From NCBI GenBank assembly GCA_963717215.1, contig CAVQVS010000010.1:130835-194834 (forward strand): 64,000 nt of DNA. Reading direction: 5' to 3'. Made by a program: the position numbers and the translations under genes. This document shows positions 26,477-35,801 of the stretch, in pieces (within the stretch, counting starts at the first letter, position 1; every line of letters begins with the position of its first letter). The stretch comes from Roseiarcus sp963717215 (GTDB lineage: Bacteria; Pseudomonadota; Alphaproteobacteria; Rhizobiales; Beijerinckiaceae). The notes beneath the pieces are model-generated. The model worked only from the letters and a program-made list of their open reading frames with translations. It was not told where the DNA came from and did no database searches.

Positions 26477-27367
26477 TCAAGCATCGTTAGCGCGCAAGGG
26501 CAAGATGGCGGCTGCGCATTTATCGTTGCGGATGGCTAAGAGACTCGAGGCAAATAACGTCGCCACCGTCAGATCCGCGCTCGTTCCGGGATTGATCCCG
26601 CCCGATTTCAGCTCCCGGTCCCAGATCAGCAATCCTTCGGAGATTTCCTCCGGGTCGCAAGTCGCGGTGAGCGCTTCGCGCCAGTTGACCGCCTCGCGGC
26701 GGACCGCCTCGGCGACGCCAATCTCAAACTTGCGCGCGATATGCGTGTCCGGCGCGGCGGCGAGAAACGTCAAATAGACGGCGAGCGTCCACCATCGCGG
26801 ATCGCTGTGGCGTTGACGCGCGGTCTCCAGCGCCGGCAAGCCAAGTAAGAAAACGTCGTCATAAGCGGTGACATATTGTCGCGCGATGCGATCCCGCTCT
26901 GCCGCCTCCGCCATCGCCTCCCGTAGCGTCGCGACAACAGGAGCGTCGACGTCATGCCGAGCCGCGCGGCCGAGGCCGCGTGGATTGGCGGCCGAGATCG
27001 CGGCGAAGACGTCCCGAGCGTCCGTGCGGTCGAGACGATCGAGCACCCGCGCCAGCGCCGATCTTAGAGGCGCATCCTCGGCTTCGGCGGCGGCTGCAAG
27101 CGGCGCGCATAGCAGGACGATGCCGAGATTGGTGTTCTGACCGACCGCCTTGAGGGTCGCATCCACGGCCCCGCGGACTCGAATCCCGACCCGCTCGCCC
27201 GTCGCCGCGATCAGAGCGGCGCTCGCCTCAGCGCTGCGAATGAAGTCCGCGACCTCCATGCGGTGGCCGGGCGCAAACCGGTGCACGTTGCCTGGTTTGG
27301 GCGCGTCGAGTTCCGCGACGCACGCCTCGATATAGGCGGCGGCCACTCGACCTTCGACGCTGCTCAT
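26477..27367 (-). CDS. Triphosphoribosyl-dephospho-CoA synthase-like protein of the H4MPT cluster
   Basis: A 296-residue CitG/MdcB-family protein (ELDAPKPGNVHRFAPGH, NTNLGIVLLCAPLA, YDDVFLLGLPALE, KSGGINPGTSADL are family signatures). It is the counterpart of the orf5-type gene of methylotroph H4MPT clusters, where it is needed for the pathway, presumably in H4MPT biosynthesis, because H4MPT carries a ribose side chain. The exact reaction in bacteria is not established. The ATG at 27367 overlaps the stop of the RimK-like gene (ATGA). Confidence 0.85.
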   Translation of the reverse strand: MSSVEGRVAAAYIEACVAELDAPKPGNVHRFAPGHRMEVADFIRSAEASAALIAATGERVGIRVRGAVDATLKAVGQNTNLGIVLLCAPLAAAAEAEDAPLRSALARVLDRLDRTDARDVFAAISAANPRGLGRAARHDVDAPVVATLREAMAEAAERDRIARQYVTAYDDVFLLGLPALETARQRHSDPRWWTLAVYLTFLAAAPDTHIARKFEIGVAEAVRREAVNWREALTATCDPEEISEGLLIWDRELKSGGINPGTSADLTVATLFASSLLAIRNDKCAAAILPLRANDA

Positions 27368-28308
27368 GAGGCGCGCGGGTGGGCTGGGCGGCAAGCCAGT
27401 TCATCCATCATCGCCGATGCGATCGCCTCGGCGATGTTGGGCGCGCTCACTTTTTGCACGCCGCTCCATGCGGGCATGCTGTTGACCTCAAGCACGGTCG
27501 GCAGGCCATCGGCGGCCACGAGGACGTCGACGCCGGCGATTGCAGCCCCGACCGCTTCCGCCGCTGCAATCGCCAGACCCTCCATCTTGGGATCGAGTGT
27601 GACGGCCAAAGGTTGGCCCCCTTGCTTGACGTTGGTGATCCATGTCGACGCACGGCGCATCATCGCAGCGATCACCCGACCGCGCAGGACGAACAGCCGA
27701 TAATCCGTGAAGTCGCGAGTTCCGTTCGATTGAAACTGTTGCAGATAGTAAACCCCTGAGACTTCTTCCGGGGCGGGCAAGTCTTCCGGCCGCCGAATCA
27801 AGCGCAGGCCCTTGCCCTGCGCGCCAAACAGCGGCTTGAGCACGAGCGGGCCGCGCGACCCTTCACTTTCGACGACGGCTCGCGCCGCTTCCGCCAATTC
27901 CATCGTCCAGGTCGGCGGGGTCCGCACGCCGGCCTCCACGAGCAGAAAACTTGTCATCGATTTGTCGACGCAACGTTCAATGGCGCGCGCATCGTTCCAG
28001 ACCACGACCCCAAGTTTCGCCAGTGCGTGGAGGACGCCGAGGCGTTTGGTGATCGCCTCAAATGAGCCGGCGGAGAGCGTGCGCACGTGTACGGCGTCGG
28101 GCAGCCCCGATCCGAGAACGGGCAGCGACAACCCGCTTGCGTTTCGCGTGTCGAACCCGCAATCGGCAAGATCGACGCGCTCGACGCGCGCGCCGACGGC
28201 TGCAAACGCCGCTTCCATTTGGCGCGCGTGCCAGTCGCGCTGATCGCTGATGACAAGCACCGTAGGCCTGTCGGCGCCGCTCGCCGCAGCCTCAGGCGAA
28301 TGAGGCAT
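27364..28308 (-). CDS. RimK/MptN-like ATP-grasp ligase of the H4MPT cluster
   Basis: A 314-residue ATP-grasp protein. The ATP-binding core shows PLVLKPLFGAQGKGLRLI, QQFQSNGTRDFTDYRLFVL and the metal-binding VLEVNSMPAWSG. RimK-like ligases add glutamate; the archaeal relative MptN adds alpha-glutamate to H4MPT, so this enzyme is likely to modify the H4MPT (or methanofuran) tail. It corresponds to the orf7-type gene of methylotrophs. It overlaps mch by 17 bases and the CitG-like gene by 4. Confidence 0.85.
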   Translation of the reverse strand: MPHSPEAAASGADRPTVLVISDQRDWHARQMEAAFAAVGARVERVDLADCGFDTRNASGLSLPVLGSGLPDAVHVRTLSAGSFEAITKRLGVLHALAKLGVVVWNDARAIERCVDKSMTSFLLVEAGVRTPPTWTMELAEAARAVVESEGSRGPLVLKPLFGAQGKGLRLIRRPEDLPAPEEVSGVYYLQQFQSNGTRDFTDYRLFVLRGRVIAAMMRRASTWITNVKQGGQPLAVTLDPKMEGLAIAAAEAVGAAIAGVDVLVAADGLPTVLEVNSMPAWSGVQKVSAPNIAEAIASAMMDELACRPAHPRAS

Positions 28309-29263
28309 CGAGCAATTTGTGATGAACCTCCCCCGCGCGAAAACTCTCCCCCGTTTCGATCGCTGTCACGATAACCTCAGCGGGGCTGAACAGCATGGGG
28401 TCAATGGCGTAGAAATCGCCTTTGAAGCGCTTGAAAACCTCGGCAAATGGGGCGCCGAAATCGCGCGAAGCGTGGCTGGGGAGCGCCTCGGCAAGACCCT
28501 TCGCGTCCTCGGCCGGCCCGGTGACATAGAGCTGCGCGCGTCCGCCGTAAATGATCGCATCGTTCGTGCGGCCCATGGCGATGACAAAGTCGGGATGCGG
28601 CGGACTGAGCGGCGCGGCGCCCATGCCGTCGACAATGCGCGCAAGTGGAAACTTCAGCTCGTGAGCCTTATGCAACGCCACTTCCAGCACCCGCGCGACC
28701 ACCTGCGTCGCCCCAGCCAGGCTCTGAGTCGGAGCGTAGATCACCGTCAAAGCCGACGCCGCCACCCCGCAATCGCTCGTGACTTTGTCCACAATTTCCG
28801 GCGGCGGCGGACGCCCGCTTTCGATGACCAGTGTGGCGACATCGGCTTCGTCCCGATAGCCGATGTCCTTAAAGACCGTTTCCTTCTGCGCCAAGGCCCG
28901 AGCCGGGCCCGAGCCGAGAGCGAAGAAAGCGTCCTTGCCGGCCCCATGCGCCAGGCTCCACCCAGCATATTGACTCCCAAGGCACGCGATGACCGGCTGC
29001 GATGACCGAACCCCGATCGTCCAGGGCCAGCGTGGCGTCGCGCTGTCCGGCGCCAGCCGCACTTCGCCGAGACCACCCAAACAAATTTCCGCGATGCGGA
29101 GTCCGGCGTCGACCCCGCCGCGATGCTTCGCGCCCGCGTCGATGAGGGTTTCCCCCCGCGGTCCCCGAGTAATGTCGAGATTTAGCATCGCTGCGTCGCG
29201 TCGCAGCGCAGCCGTCAGTTCGGCGGCGCGCCGATTGACGCTCAATGTCTCGACTTCGCTCAA
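28292..29263 (-). CDS. mch: Methenyl-H4MPT cyclohydrolase Mch
   Basis: A 323-residue enzyme converting methenyl-H4MPT to formyl-H4MPT, between MtdB and the FhcABCD complex. Family segments include CLGGLGEVRL, CLGSQYAGWSL, DKVTSDCGVAASALTVIYAPT and HPDFVIAMGRTNDAIIYGG. The start is taken as the TTG at 29263 because it lies 6 bases after a strong AGGAGG and overlaps the preceding stop as TTGA; no in-frame ATG lies near. The ORF extends further upstream only through the preceding gene. Confidence 0.95.
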   Translation of the reverse strand: MSEVETLSVNRRAAELTAALRRDAAMLNLDITRGPRGETLIDAGAKHRGGVDAGLRIAEICLGGLGEVRLAPDSATPRWPWTIGVRSSQPVIACLGSQYAGWSLAHGAGKDAFFALGSGPARALAQKETVFKDIGYRDEADVATLVIESGRPPPPEIVDKVTSDCGVAASALTVIYAPTQSLAGATQVVARVLEVALHKAHELKFPLARIVDGMGAAPLSPPHPDFVIAMGRTNDAIIYGGRAQLYVTGPAEDAKGLAEALPSHASRDFGAPFAEVFKRFKGDFYAIDPMLFSPAEVIVTAIETGESFRAGEVHHKLLDASFA

Positions 29264-30378
29264 TGGTCCGCCTCCTGAACGAGAGCGATGATTTTCTGCG
29301 CCCGCTCGCTGGCGCAGGCTCGCGCCAAATCGACGGCTGCGCCGGAGGCGAGTACGGTGCATACGGGATCGCCGGCGGCTATGCACGTTCCGGCTGGCGA
29401 CCGATCCACCGCCCAATCCGGCCAATTCCGTCCGTCCGGCGCCACGATGTCGGAAGGGGCGTAGACGATTTCGGCCGCTTTGATCGGCAAGCCTGGAGAA
29501 GCCGGCGTCAAACGGCCTTCGCACGCGGCGATGTGATGCGCAAACAGGGGGGCCTCGTTCAATTCGAACACGTCCAGCGTCGCTCCGGGCCTTGGATTGA
29601 TCTCTATGAGCCAGACCGCATCGGCGGATACCAGAAAATCAGCGCTGTTGAGACCGACGAGATCAAGTTCGGAAGCGATCGCAGCGACGGAACGGGCGAT
29701 CTCTTCCGCTTGCGCTGGATCGACGTCGACGGGTCCGGCTGCGCCGCCATATCGGAACCGCGACGCGCGAGTTGGCGCGGTCCATTGCATGCTCAGGCCG
29801 ATGATTTCAGTTCTCTTCCTGCTCGCCAGGAATAAGGCCGAGATGCTCTCTCCGGTAACGCGAAGTTGATAATAACAATCGGGCGAGACGCCGCTCGCCT
29901 TCTGAGCCCCGGCGATATGGGCCCCACCCGCGGCGCCTTGCCTCTTCGCAAGCCAGCGTTCGGGATCGTCTGGCGGCGCAAACGCGACCTGCGGGTGTCG
30001 AATGCCATTCGCCTCACAGACGCGCGCGAGCGCAACCGGATCCTTGGCGCGCTTCAGCGTTTCCGCGCTATTGCCAAATATCCTTGTCCAGCGGGCGATC
30101 GCTGCGATACTCTCTGGTTGGTGCTCGAAGCCGGCGCCATAGATCAGCCCAACCGGATCATGGGCGCTGATCAGCATTTCGACAGCGCGGACGAGCTTGT
30201 CGAGAGTGAATCCCTTCAAAAGTCCACCATCGAGCTTCACGGAGGCGAAGCTCGTCTCTCTCATGTCATCGTCGCCAAAAACATCAATCGAGAGCGGGGC
30301 GAATCCGGCTCTCACGGCGGAGGAAGCAAGCGAGCGCGCTGAATAGGCCGCCACAATGACTGTCGGCCGATCAATCAT
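29260..30378 (-). CDS. ATP-grasp protein of the H4MPT cluster (orf17-type)
   Basis: A 372-residue ATP-grasp protein opening PTVIVAAYSARSLASSAVRAGF, with the later metal-binding core FLVSADAVWLIEINPRPGATLD. It matches the predicted ATP-grasp enzyme that precedes mch in methylotroph H4MPT clusters (named orf17 in Methylorubrum). It is required for the pathway there and is presumed to act in cofactor synthesis; the reaction is unknown. It heads the minus-strand block and is divergent from fhcB across 206 bases. Confidence 0.85.
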   Translation of the reverse strand: MIDRPTVIVAAYSARSLASSAVRAGFAPLSIDVFGDDDMRETSFASVKLDGGLLKGFTLDKLVRAVEMLISAHDPVGLIYGAGFEHQPESIAAIARWTRIFGNSAETLKRAKDPVALARVCEANGIRHPQVAFAPPDDPERWLAKRQGAAGGAHIAGAQKASGVSPDCYYQLRVTGESISALFLASRKRTEIIGLSMQWTAPTRASRFRYGGAAGPVDVDPAQAEEIARSVAAIASELDLVGLNSADFLVSADAVWLIEINPRPGATLDVFELNEAPLFAHHIAACEGRLTPASPGLPIKAAEIVYAPSDIVAPDGRNWPDWAVDRSPAGTCIAAGDPVCTVLASGAAVDLARACASERAQKIIALVQEADH

Positions 30379-30584
30379 CGGTCCGGCGCCGATGTTTCGA
30401 CCGTTCGGAACTGACCGCCAGGGCTAGGCATTTCCTCTGCGTGCGCTATTGTTCGTCGCTAGATTGCAATCGATCGTGATGCGATTGAACCCGCTGACTT
30501 TCGATTTGTCCAGCCAAGTTCCTGACGTTGTCTGCGATCGCTGGCGTCGATCCTGCTGATACGGGAACCAATAGGGCGGAGCGT

Positions 30585-31724
30585 ATGTCGCTGAAAAAGT
30601 CAATCAGCGCCGAGGCGGCAGCATCGATCGACGGCGCGCCTGCGTCACTGGATGACGCGGCCATGGCCGCGGCTCGACTTTTGGCGCGAAGCCACCAGCC
30701 GCTCATTGCCGGGCTCGGAGCCGATATCGACGGCGCCAGGGCGGCCATTGCGCTCGCTCAACGGGTCGGCGGCGTCATCGAGCATATGCATTCGGCGGCG
30801 GTCTTGCGGGATCTAGACTGTCTGCGCGACACCGGAACCATGCTCACGACCCCCGGCGAAGCGCGCGTACGCGCCGACGTCGTGCTGCTTGTAGGCGATG
30901 GCCTGACGGAAGCCTGGGCCGCCCTGAACGAGCGGCTCTTGCGCCCGCCGGCGAGGCCGGTCGGCGTAGACGCCGCACGGCGCATCTTATGGCTGGCGCC
31001 CCATGCCGACGCCAGGATCTCCGGCTTTGAGGGCGATATCGAAATCGTCGCCGCCGGTGTCGGCGCGACGCTCGCCGCCAATCTCGCCTCTTTGCGGGCA
31101 CGGGTCAAAGGGCGCCCGGTCGCGCAGACACAACTTCCTTTATCTGCGCTCGACACGCTCGCCGGTCTTGTGAAAAACGCGCGCTTTGGCGTCGCGGTTT
31201 GGACGGCGCGCAGTCTAGGGGCGCTCGAAATCGAGATGCTGCACGGGCTTGTGCGCGACTTGAATGACACCACGCGTTTTTCGACATTGCCGCTGCCCGC
31301 GGCGGATAACGGCGCCGGTGTGCTCGCGGCCTGCGGTTGGACAACCGGCTTTCCGATGCGAACCGGATTCGGAGCCGGCGCCCCGATCCACGACCCGTGG
31401 CAATTCGACGCCGAGCAACTCGTGGCGTCAGGGGAGACCGATTGCGTGGTGTGGATCTCTTCCTTCGGAGCCGCCCCGCCGGCTTGGGGGAGCGCCGTGA
31501 ACCTAATCGCTCTATGCGAGCCATCGGCTCAATTCGAGATAGCGCCGAACATCCGCATTGCGGTCGGGCGTCCCGGGGTCGATCATGAGGCTGTCATGCA
31601 TTCGTCCGATGTCGGCGCTCTTATCGCTACGACCGCCACGGCGCGCAGCGGCGCGCTCAGCGTAGCTCAGGTTCTCAAGCGCATCGGCGCAGGCCTCGAA
31701 CACGCGAATGTTTCGCCATGCTGA
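30585..31724 (+). CDS. fhcB: Formyltransferase/hydrolase complex subunit FhcB
   Basis: A 379-residue protein homologous to the catalytic B subunit of formylmethanofuran dehydrogenase (a molybdopterin-family fold). Conserved parts include PLIAGLGADIDGARAAIALA, GGVIEHMHSAAVLRDLDCLRDTG (in pieces) and WTTGFPMRTGFG. In bacteria the Fhc complex acts as a hydrolase releasing formate rather than as a redox enzyme. The ATG at 30585 lies in-frame after a GGGCGGAG purine run. It is the first gene of fhcB-A-D-C. Confidence 0.94.
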   Translation: MSLKKSISAEAAASIDGAPASLDDAAMAAARLLARSHQPLIAGLGADIDGARAAIALAQRVGGVIEHMHSAAVLRDLDCLRDTGTMLTTPGEARVRADVVLLVGDGLTEAWAALNERLLRPPARPVGVDAARRILWLAPHADARISGFEGDIEIVAAGVGATLAANLASLRARVKGRPVAQTQLPLSALDTLAGLVKNARFGVAVWTARSLGALEIEMLHGLVRDLNDTTRFSTLPLPAADNGAGVLAACGWTTGFPMRTGFGAGAPIHDPWQFDAEQLVASGETDCVVWISSFGAAPPAWGSAVNLIALCEPSAQFEIAPNIRIAVGRPGVDHEAVMHSSDVGALIATTATARSGALSVAQVLKRIGAGLEHANVSPC

Positions 31725-33354
31725 CTTGCATCAAGGGAGCGCATATCGTCGATCCCGCCAATGGCCGTGACGAAATCGGCGATCTTTGGATCCGTGACGA
31801 CACAATAGTCGCAGCCCCGCGTGACGGCGTCCGAGCAGACGAGACGGTGGATGCGAGCGGGCTTATTGCGATGGCCGGCGGCATCGACATCCATTCGCAT
31901 ATCGCGGGCGCAAACGTGAACACCGCCCGTCTCATGCTGCCCGAACACCATCGCGCCCACGCGCACCGCCCCGCCGAAACGCCGCTCTCGAAAGTCGGTT
32001 GGACAACGTTCGAGACTGGTCGGCTTTATGCCCAGATGGGCTTCACGACAGTCGTCGAACCGGCCGTCTCGCCGCACAACGCGCTGCACGCACATCTCGA
32101 ACTTGCCGACACCCCGATTATCGACAAGGCGATCCTGGCGATCCTCGGCAACGACGATTTTGTGCTCGGCCTTCTGCGATCAGGAGAAGGCGCGAGCGCG
32201 CTCTGCGATCATATCGCCTGGACATTGCAAACGACGCGCGCGCTCGGGATCAAGGTCGTCAACGCCGGCGGCGTCGCGGCGTTCAAAGACAACATCCGCA
32301 GCTTTTCGTTTGACGACGTGGTTCCCTATTACGGAGTGACCAGCCGCGCGATCGTCAAGGCGCTGCAGAGGGCCGTACACGACGCCGGCGTGCCTCACCC
32401 TCTGCATGTTCATTGCAACAACCTCGGCTTACCTGGGAATTTTGAAACCGCGCTGGCGACGATCGCGGCCGCCGAGGATCTGCCGCTGCATTTGGCTCAT
32501 CTTCAATTCTATGGCTACGGCAAGGAAGGTCCGCAGGGCTTTTCCTCCGCCGCGCCTCAACTCGCAGAAGCGGTCAACGCGGCCAGGAACGTGACCATCG
32601 ACGTCGGGCAGGTGATGTTCGGACAGACGGTGACGATCTCGTCCGACGTGCTGCGCCAGTTCTCCGCCCGGGGCCAGGCGCGGCCCAAGAAATACGCGAT
32701 CATCGACGGGGACTCGAACGGTGCCGGAATCGTGCCTTACGAATATCGCGCGGGCGGCTTCCACAATGCGGTGCAATTCGCCGCCGGTTTGGAGCTGTTC
32801 CTGCTCATCGACGATCCGCGGCGCGTGTTCTTCACCACCGATCACCCGAATGGGCGCCCTTCACAACCTACCCCGAGATCTTCGCTTTGCTGATGGACAA
32901 GGATGTGAGGGCCGAGTGGGCGTCACGGCTACCTGCGGAGGCGCTCGCGGTGACGACGCTCCCGTCACTGACACGCGAATATACGTTGAGCGAGATCGTG
33001 ACGATGACGCGAGCGGCCCCCGCCAAGCTGCTTGGCCTGCCCGATCGCGGACATCTTGGCGCGGGCGGACGCGCCGATGTCGTGCTCTATCGCCCCGGCA
33101 AGGATATCGCCCAGATGTTCCGCGCCGCGACGCGCGTCTACAAGGATGGCGAACTGGTAGTGCGAGACGGCGAAGTGACGCGCACCCGCTACGGTCGCGC
33201 GCTGCATGTGACACCCGTCGTTGAAGCCTCGATGCAACGGCGAATGAGCGACTATTACGACGCGCGTTATGGTCTGCCGTCCGATTTCATGCGTGTGCCG
33301 GAAGGCGCGATCTCGCGGCCACAACCGTTTGCGGCGGTCGCATGCCGGAGCTGA
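31718..33354 (+). CDS. fhcA: Formyltransferase/hydrolase complex subunit FhcA (frameshifted in this sequence)
   Basis: FhcA is the amidohydrolase-type subunit that hydrolyses formylmethanofuran to formate. The N-terminal frame from the ATG at 31718 shows the zinc motif DIHSHIAGANVNTARLM, PLHVHCNNLGLPGNF, HLAHLQFYGYG and TTDHPNG. The frame then breaks at about 32851-32860 and resumes FTTYPEIFALLMDKD to the stop at 33354. Restoring one lost base (GGCGCGCCC read as GGGCGCCC) gives the expected NGAPFTTYPEI and about 545 residues. Both halves are well conserved, so an assembly error is likely. It overlaps fhcB by 7 bases and fhcD by 13. Confidence 0.9.
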
Positions 33355-34253
33355 TCGCCAATGGGATCGCCATCGACGACACCTTCGCGGAAGCGTTCGA
33401 CATGCGCGCGACCGCGATCGTGATCACGGCGCCGACCGAGCGTTGGGCCACGCAGGCGGCCACGACGACGACGGGCTTCGCGACCTCGGTGATCGCCTGC
33501 GGCTGCGAGGCGGCGACCGAGAGCATTCTGTCACCTCAGCAAACTCCGGACGGACGGCCCGGCGTGCGCGTGCTCTTGTTCGCCGTCTCGACCGCCGAGT
33601 TGCAGAAGCAACTGCAAAACCGCGTCGGGCAATGCGTGCTCACGAGCCCCGGCTCGGCCTGCTATGCGGGATTAGACTCGGGCGAGGACAAGCTCAAGCT
33701 CGGCGACGCCATCCGTTTCTTCGGCGATGGCTGGCAGATCGCCAAGCGGCTCGGGACCCGGCGATACTGGCGGGTGCCGGTGATGGACGGCGAATTTGTC
33801 TGCAAGTCCACCACACATCTCACCAAGAAGGCGGTCGGCGGGGGCAATCTCATTCTCATGGGCAAGACCGGGGAAAAGACCCTCGCGGCGACTGAGGCGG
33901 CTGTGGAAGCGATGCGCAAGGTCGCGGATGTCATCATGCCGTTTCCAGGCGGCATAGCGCGCTCGGGGTCGAAGGTCGGTTCGAAATACAAGGGCGCGAG
34001 CGCCTCGACCAACGACCTTTATTGCCCGACCCTGAAAGGCGCGGTCGACAGCGTTCTTTCCCCCGAGATCGCCTCGGTGCTCGAGATCGTCATCGACGGC
34101 CTGACCAGCGAGGCTGTCGCCAATGCGATGCGGGCGGGGCTTGCTGCGATCATCGAACTGGGCCCTGAGCGCGGCGCCTTGCGCGTCGGCGCTGGCAATT
34201 ACGGCGGCAAACTCGGCCGACACCACTATCACCTCAAGGATCTCCTCCCGTGA
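33342..34253 (+). CDS. fhcD: Formylmethanofuran:H4MPT formyltransferase FhcD
   Basis: A 303-residue formyltransferase moving the formyl group from H4MPT to methanofuran. Family motifs include NGIAIDDTFAEAFDMRATAI, FATSVIACGCEAATE, GNLILMGKTGEKTLAATEAA and GGIARSGSKVGSKYKGASAS. The length is normal. It overlaps fhcA upstream and fhcC downstream (GTGA at 34250), indicating a tightly packed operon. Confidence 0.96.
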   Translation: MPELIANGIAIDDTFAEAFDMRATAIVITAPTERWATQAATTTTGFATSVIACGCEAATESILSPQQTPDGRPGVRVLLFAVSTAELQKQLQNRVGQCVLTSPGSACYAGLDSGEDKLKLGDAIRFFGDGWQIAKRLGTRRYWRVPVMDGEFVCKSTTHLTKKAVGGGNLILMGKTGEKTLAATEAAVEAMRKVADVIMPFPGGIARSGSKVGSKYKGASASTNDLYCPTLKGAVDSVLSPEIASVLEIVIDGLTSEAVANAMRAGLAAIIELGPERGALRVGAGNYGGKLGRHHYHLKDLLP

Positions 34254-35062
34254 GCGCCTTGACCTTTTCGTTGCGCGAGGCGCCGGACCAGCGGCTCGAC
34301 CTATCGCCATTGATCGCGCAAAACCTTGCCGGCAAAACTGCCGCAGAGATCGAACGCATCGAACTGCAAACGACGCGCGTACGCGTCGCGGTGGGAGACG
34401 TTTTCCGCGTCCGGGAAGGCGATCCCGATACAATTGTCATAGAAGGCGGTGCTGAGCGTTTCGATCGCGTCGGCATGGGCATGGCGTCGGGCTCAATCCG
34501 CGTCGAAGGGGAAGTCGGCATCGAGGCTGGCCGTGTGATGTCGGGCGGACAATTGACCATTCGCGGCAATGCGGGCCCCTTCGCCGGCTCTGGAATGAAG
34601 AGCGGAACGCTGGACATCGAAGGCGACGCCGGCGAGCGTCTCGGAGGCCCGTTGAGCGGGGAGACAGTCGGCTTGAGCGGCGGCGTCCTGCATGTGCGCG
34701 GCGACGCGGGTGCACGCGCCGGCGATCGGCTGAGGCGCGGCTTCATTCTGATCGAAGGCCGCGCGGGCGCCTATGCCGGCAGCCGCATGATCGCGGGCAC
34801 CCTAGCGATCGGCGGCGTGGCGGGCGATCTGCCAGGCTATCTGATGGGCCGCGGCACCATCCTTCTTGGGCAAGGCGCGACGCTTTTCTCGCCGAGCTTC
34901 GGCGATTGCGGCGAACATGACCTGGTCGCAGCGCGGCTTCTCGCCAAACACATCGCCCAGACCAGTGTGAAGCTGGCGACGCTTTTCCGTCGGCCCTTGC
35001 GGCGTCTCGCTGGTGATTTGGCCGCGCTCGGCAAGGGGGAGATCTTGGTTCCGCAGCCGTAG
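34250..35062 (+). CDS. fhcC: Formyltransferase/hydrolase complex subunit FhcC
   Basis: A 270-residue right-handed beta-helix protein like the C-terminal domain of glutamate synthase and formylmethanofuran dehydrogenase subunit C. Repeats of GxxxGxxMxxGxIxIxG type are obvious (GMGMASGSIRVEGEVG, AGRVMSGGQLTIRGNAG, GSGMKSGTLDIEGDAG). It completes the FhcABCD complex. The start is a GTG at 34250. Confidence 0.95.
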   Translation: MSALTFSLREAPDQRLDLSPLIAQNLAGKTAAEIERIELQTTRVRVAVGDVFRVREGDPDTIVIEGGAERFDRVGMGMASGSIRVEGEVGIEAGRVMSGGQLTIRGNAGPFAGSGMKSGTLDIEGDAGERLGGPLSGETVGLSGGVLHVRGDAGARAGDRLRRGFILIEGRAGAYAGSRMIAGTLAIGGVAGDLPGYLMGRGTILLGQGATLFSPSFGDCGEHDLVAARLLAKHIAQTSVKLATLFRRPLRRLAGDLAALGKGEILVPQP

Positions 35063-35123
35063 GTCCGCCGTTGGATGGGCGAGCACGGCGATTTCGCCCA
35101 ACAAGCGGCGGCCCGATGCGAGC

Positions 35124-35801
35124 CTAGTCCGGGCGTAACCGATCGCTGCCGCCTTCGATCAGGCCGGCGCCCACGGCCAACCAGACCAAATGCGCGTCTG
35201 AGCGCGCCCCGATTTTGTCCTTGATGCGATAGTGATGGTTCTGGACGGTCTTAATGCTGACGTTGAGGGTCGCAGCAATCTCCTGGCTCGTCGATCCAAG
35301 AGCGACTTGCCGCAAGATCTCCGCTTCTCTCGGCGACAAGCATTCGAGGATCGAGCGACCTCCCGCGATCGCTTCCCCGGCGATCGCGCGAGAGATGTCG
35401 GTGCTCAGCGCGCGTCCGCCGCGCGCCACGGCGCGGATCGCCTCGGCGAATTCGCCCGTCTCGGCGCTCTTGGCTACATAGCCGCTGGCGCCGGCTTCGA
35501 AGGCCTTGAGGGCCAAGGCAGCCGTGCAATGCATGGAGGAAACGAGAATCCGAGCACGCGGATCCCATTGGCGGATGTGTCGTATGGCCTCGAGTCCACT
35601 GGCGCCGGGCATAGATATGTCCATGACGACCACGTTGGGGTCCGTCCGTCGAAAAACCTCATAGGCCGCCGCCGCTTCGCCTGCCTCGCCAACGACCAAA
35701 AAACCGCCCAGACGCTCAAGCAAGCGCCGATATCCCTCCCGCACGATCGGATGGTCGTCGACGAGCAGTATCTTGATCGCTCCTCCGTCAGCGTGGCCCA
35801 T
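35124..35801 (-). CDS. moxX: MoxX-like NarL-family response regulator
   Basis: A 225-residue regulator from the ATG at 35801, which overlaps the kinase stop. The receiver shows ILLVDDHPIVREGYRRLLERL, the phospho-acceptor Asp in VVVMDISMPGASG and YVAKSAE. The LuxR-type DNA-binding domain is LSPREAEILRQVALGSTSQEIAATLNVSIKTVQNH. Its partner kinase carries a MoxY-type sensor domain, and MoxXY controls methanol oxidation genes in Paracoccus. Placement between fhc and the TolQ-like operon fits, but the targets are not shown. It is convergent with fhcC (61 bases). Confidence 0.8.
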   Translation of the reverse strand: MGHADGGAIKILLVDDHPIVREGYRRLLERLGGFLVVGEAGEAAAAYEVFRRTDPNVVVMDISMPGASGLEAIRHIRQWDPRARILVSSMHCTAALALKAFEAGASGYVAKSAETGEFAEAIRAVARGGRALSTDISRAIAGEAIAGGRSILECLSPREAEILRQVALGSTSQEIAATLNVSIKTVQNHHYRIKDKIGARSDAHLVWLAVGAGLIEGGSDRLRPD

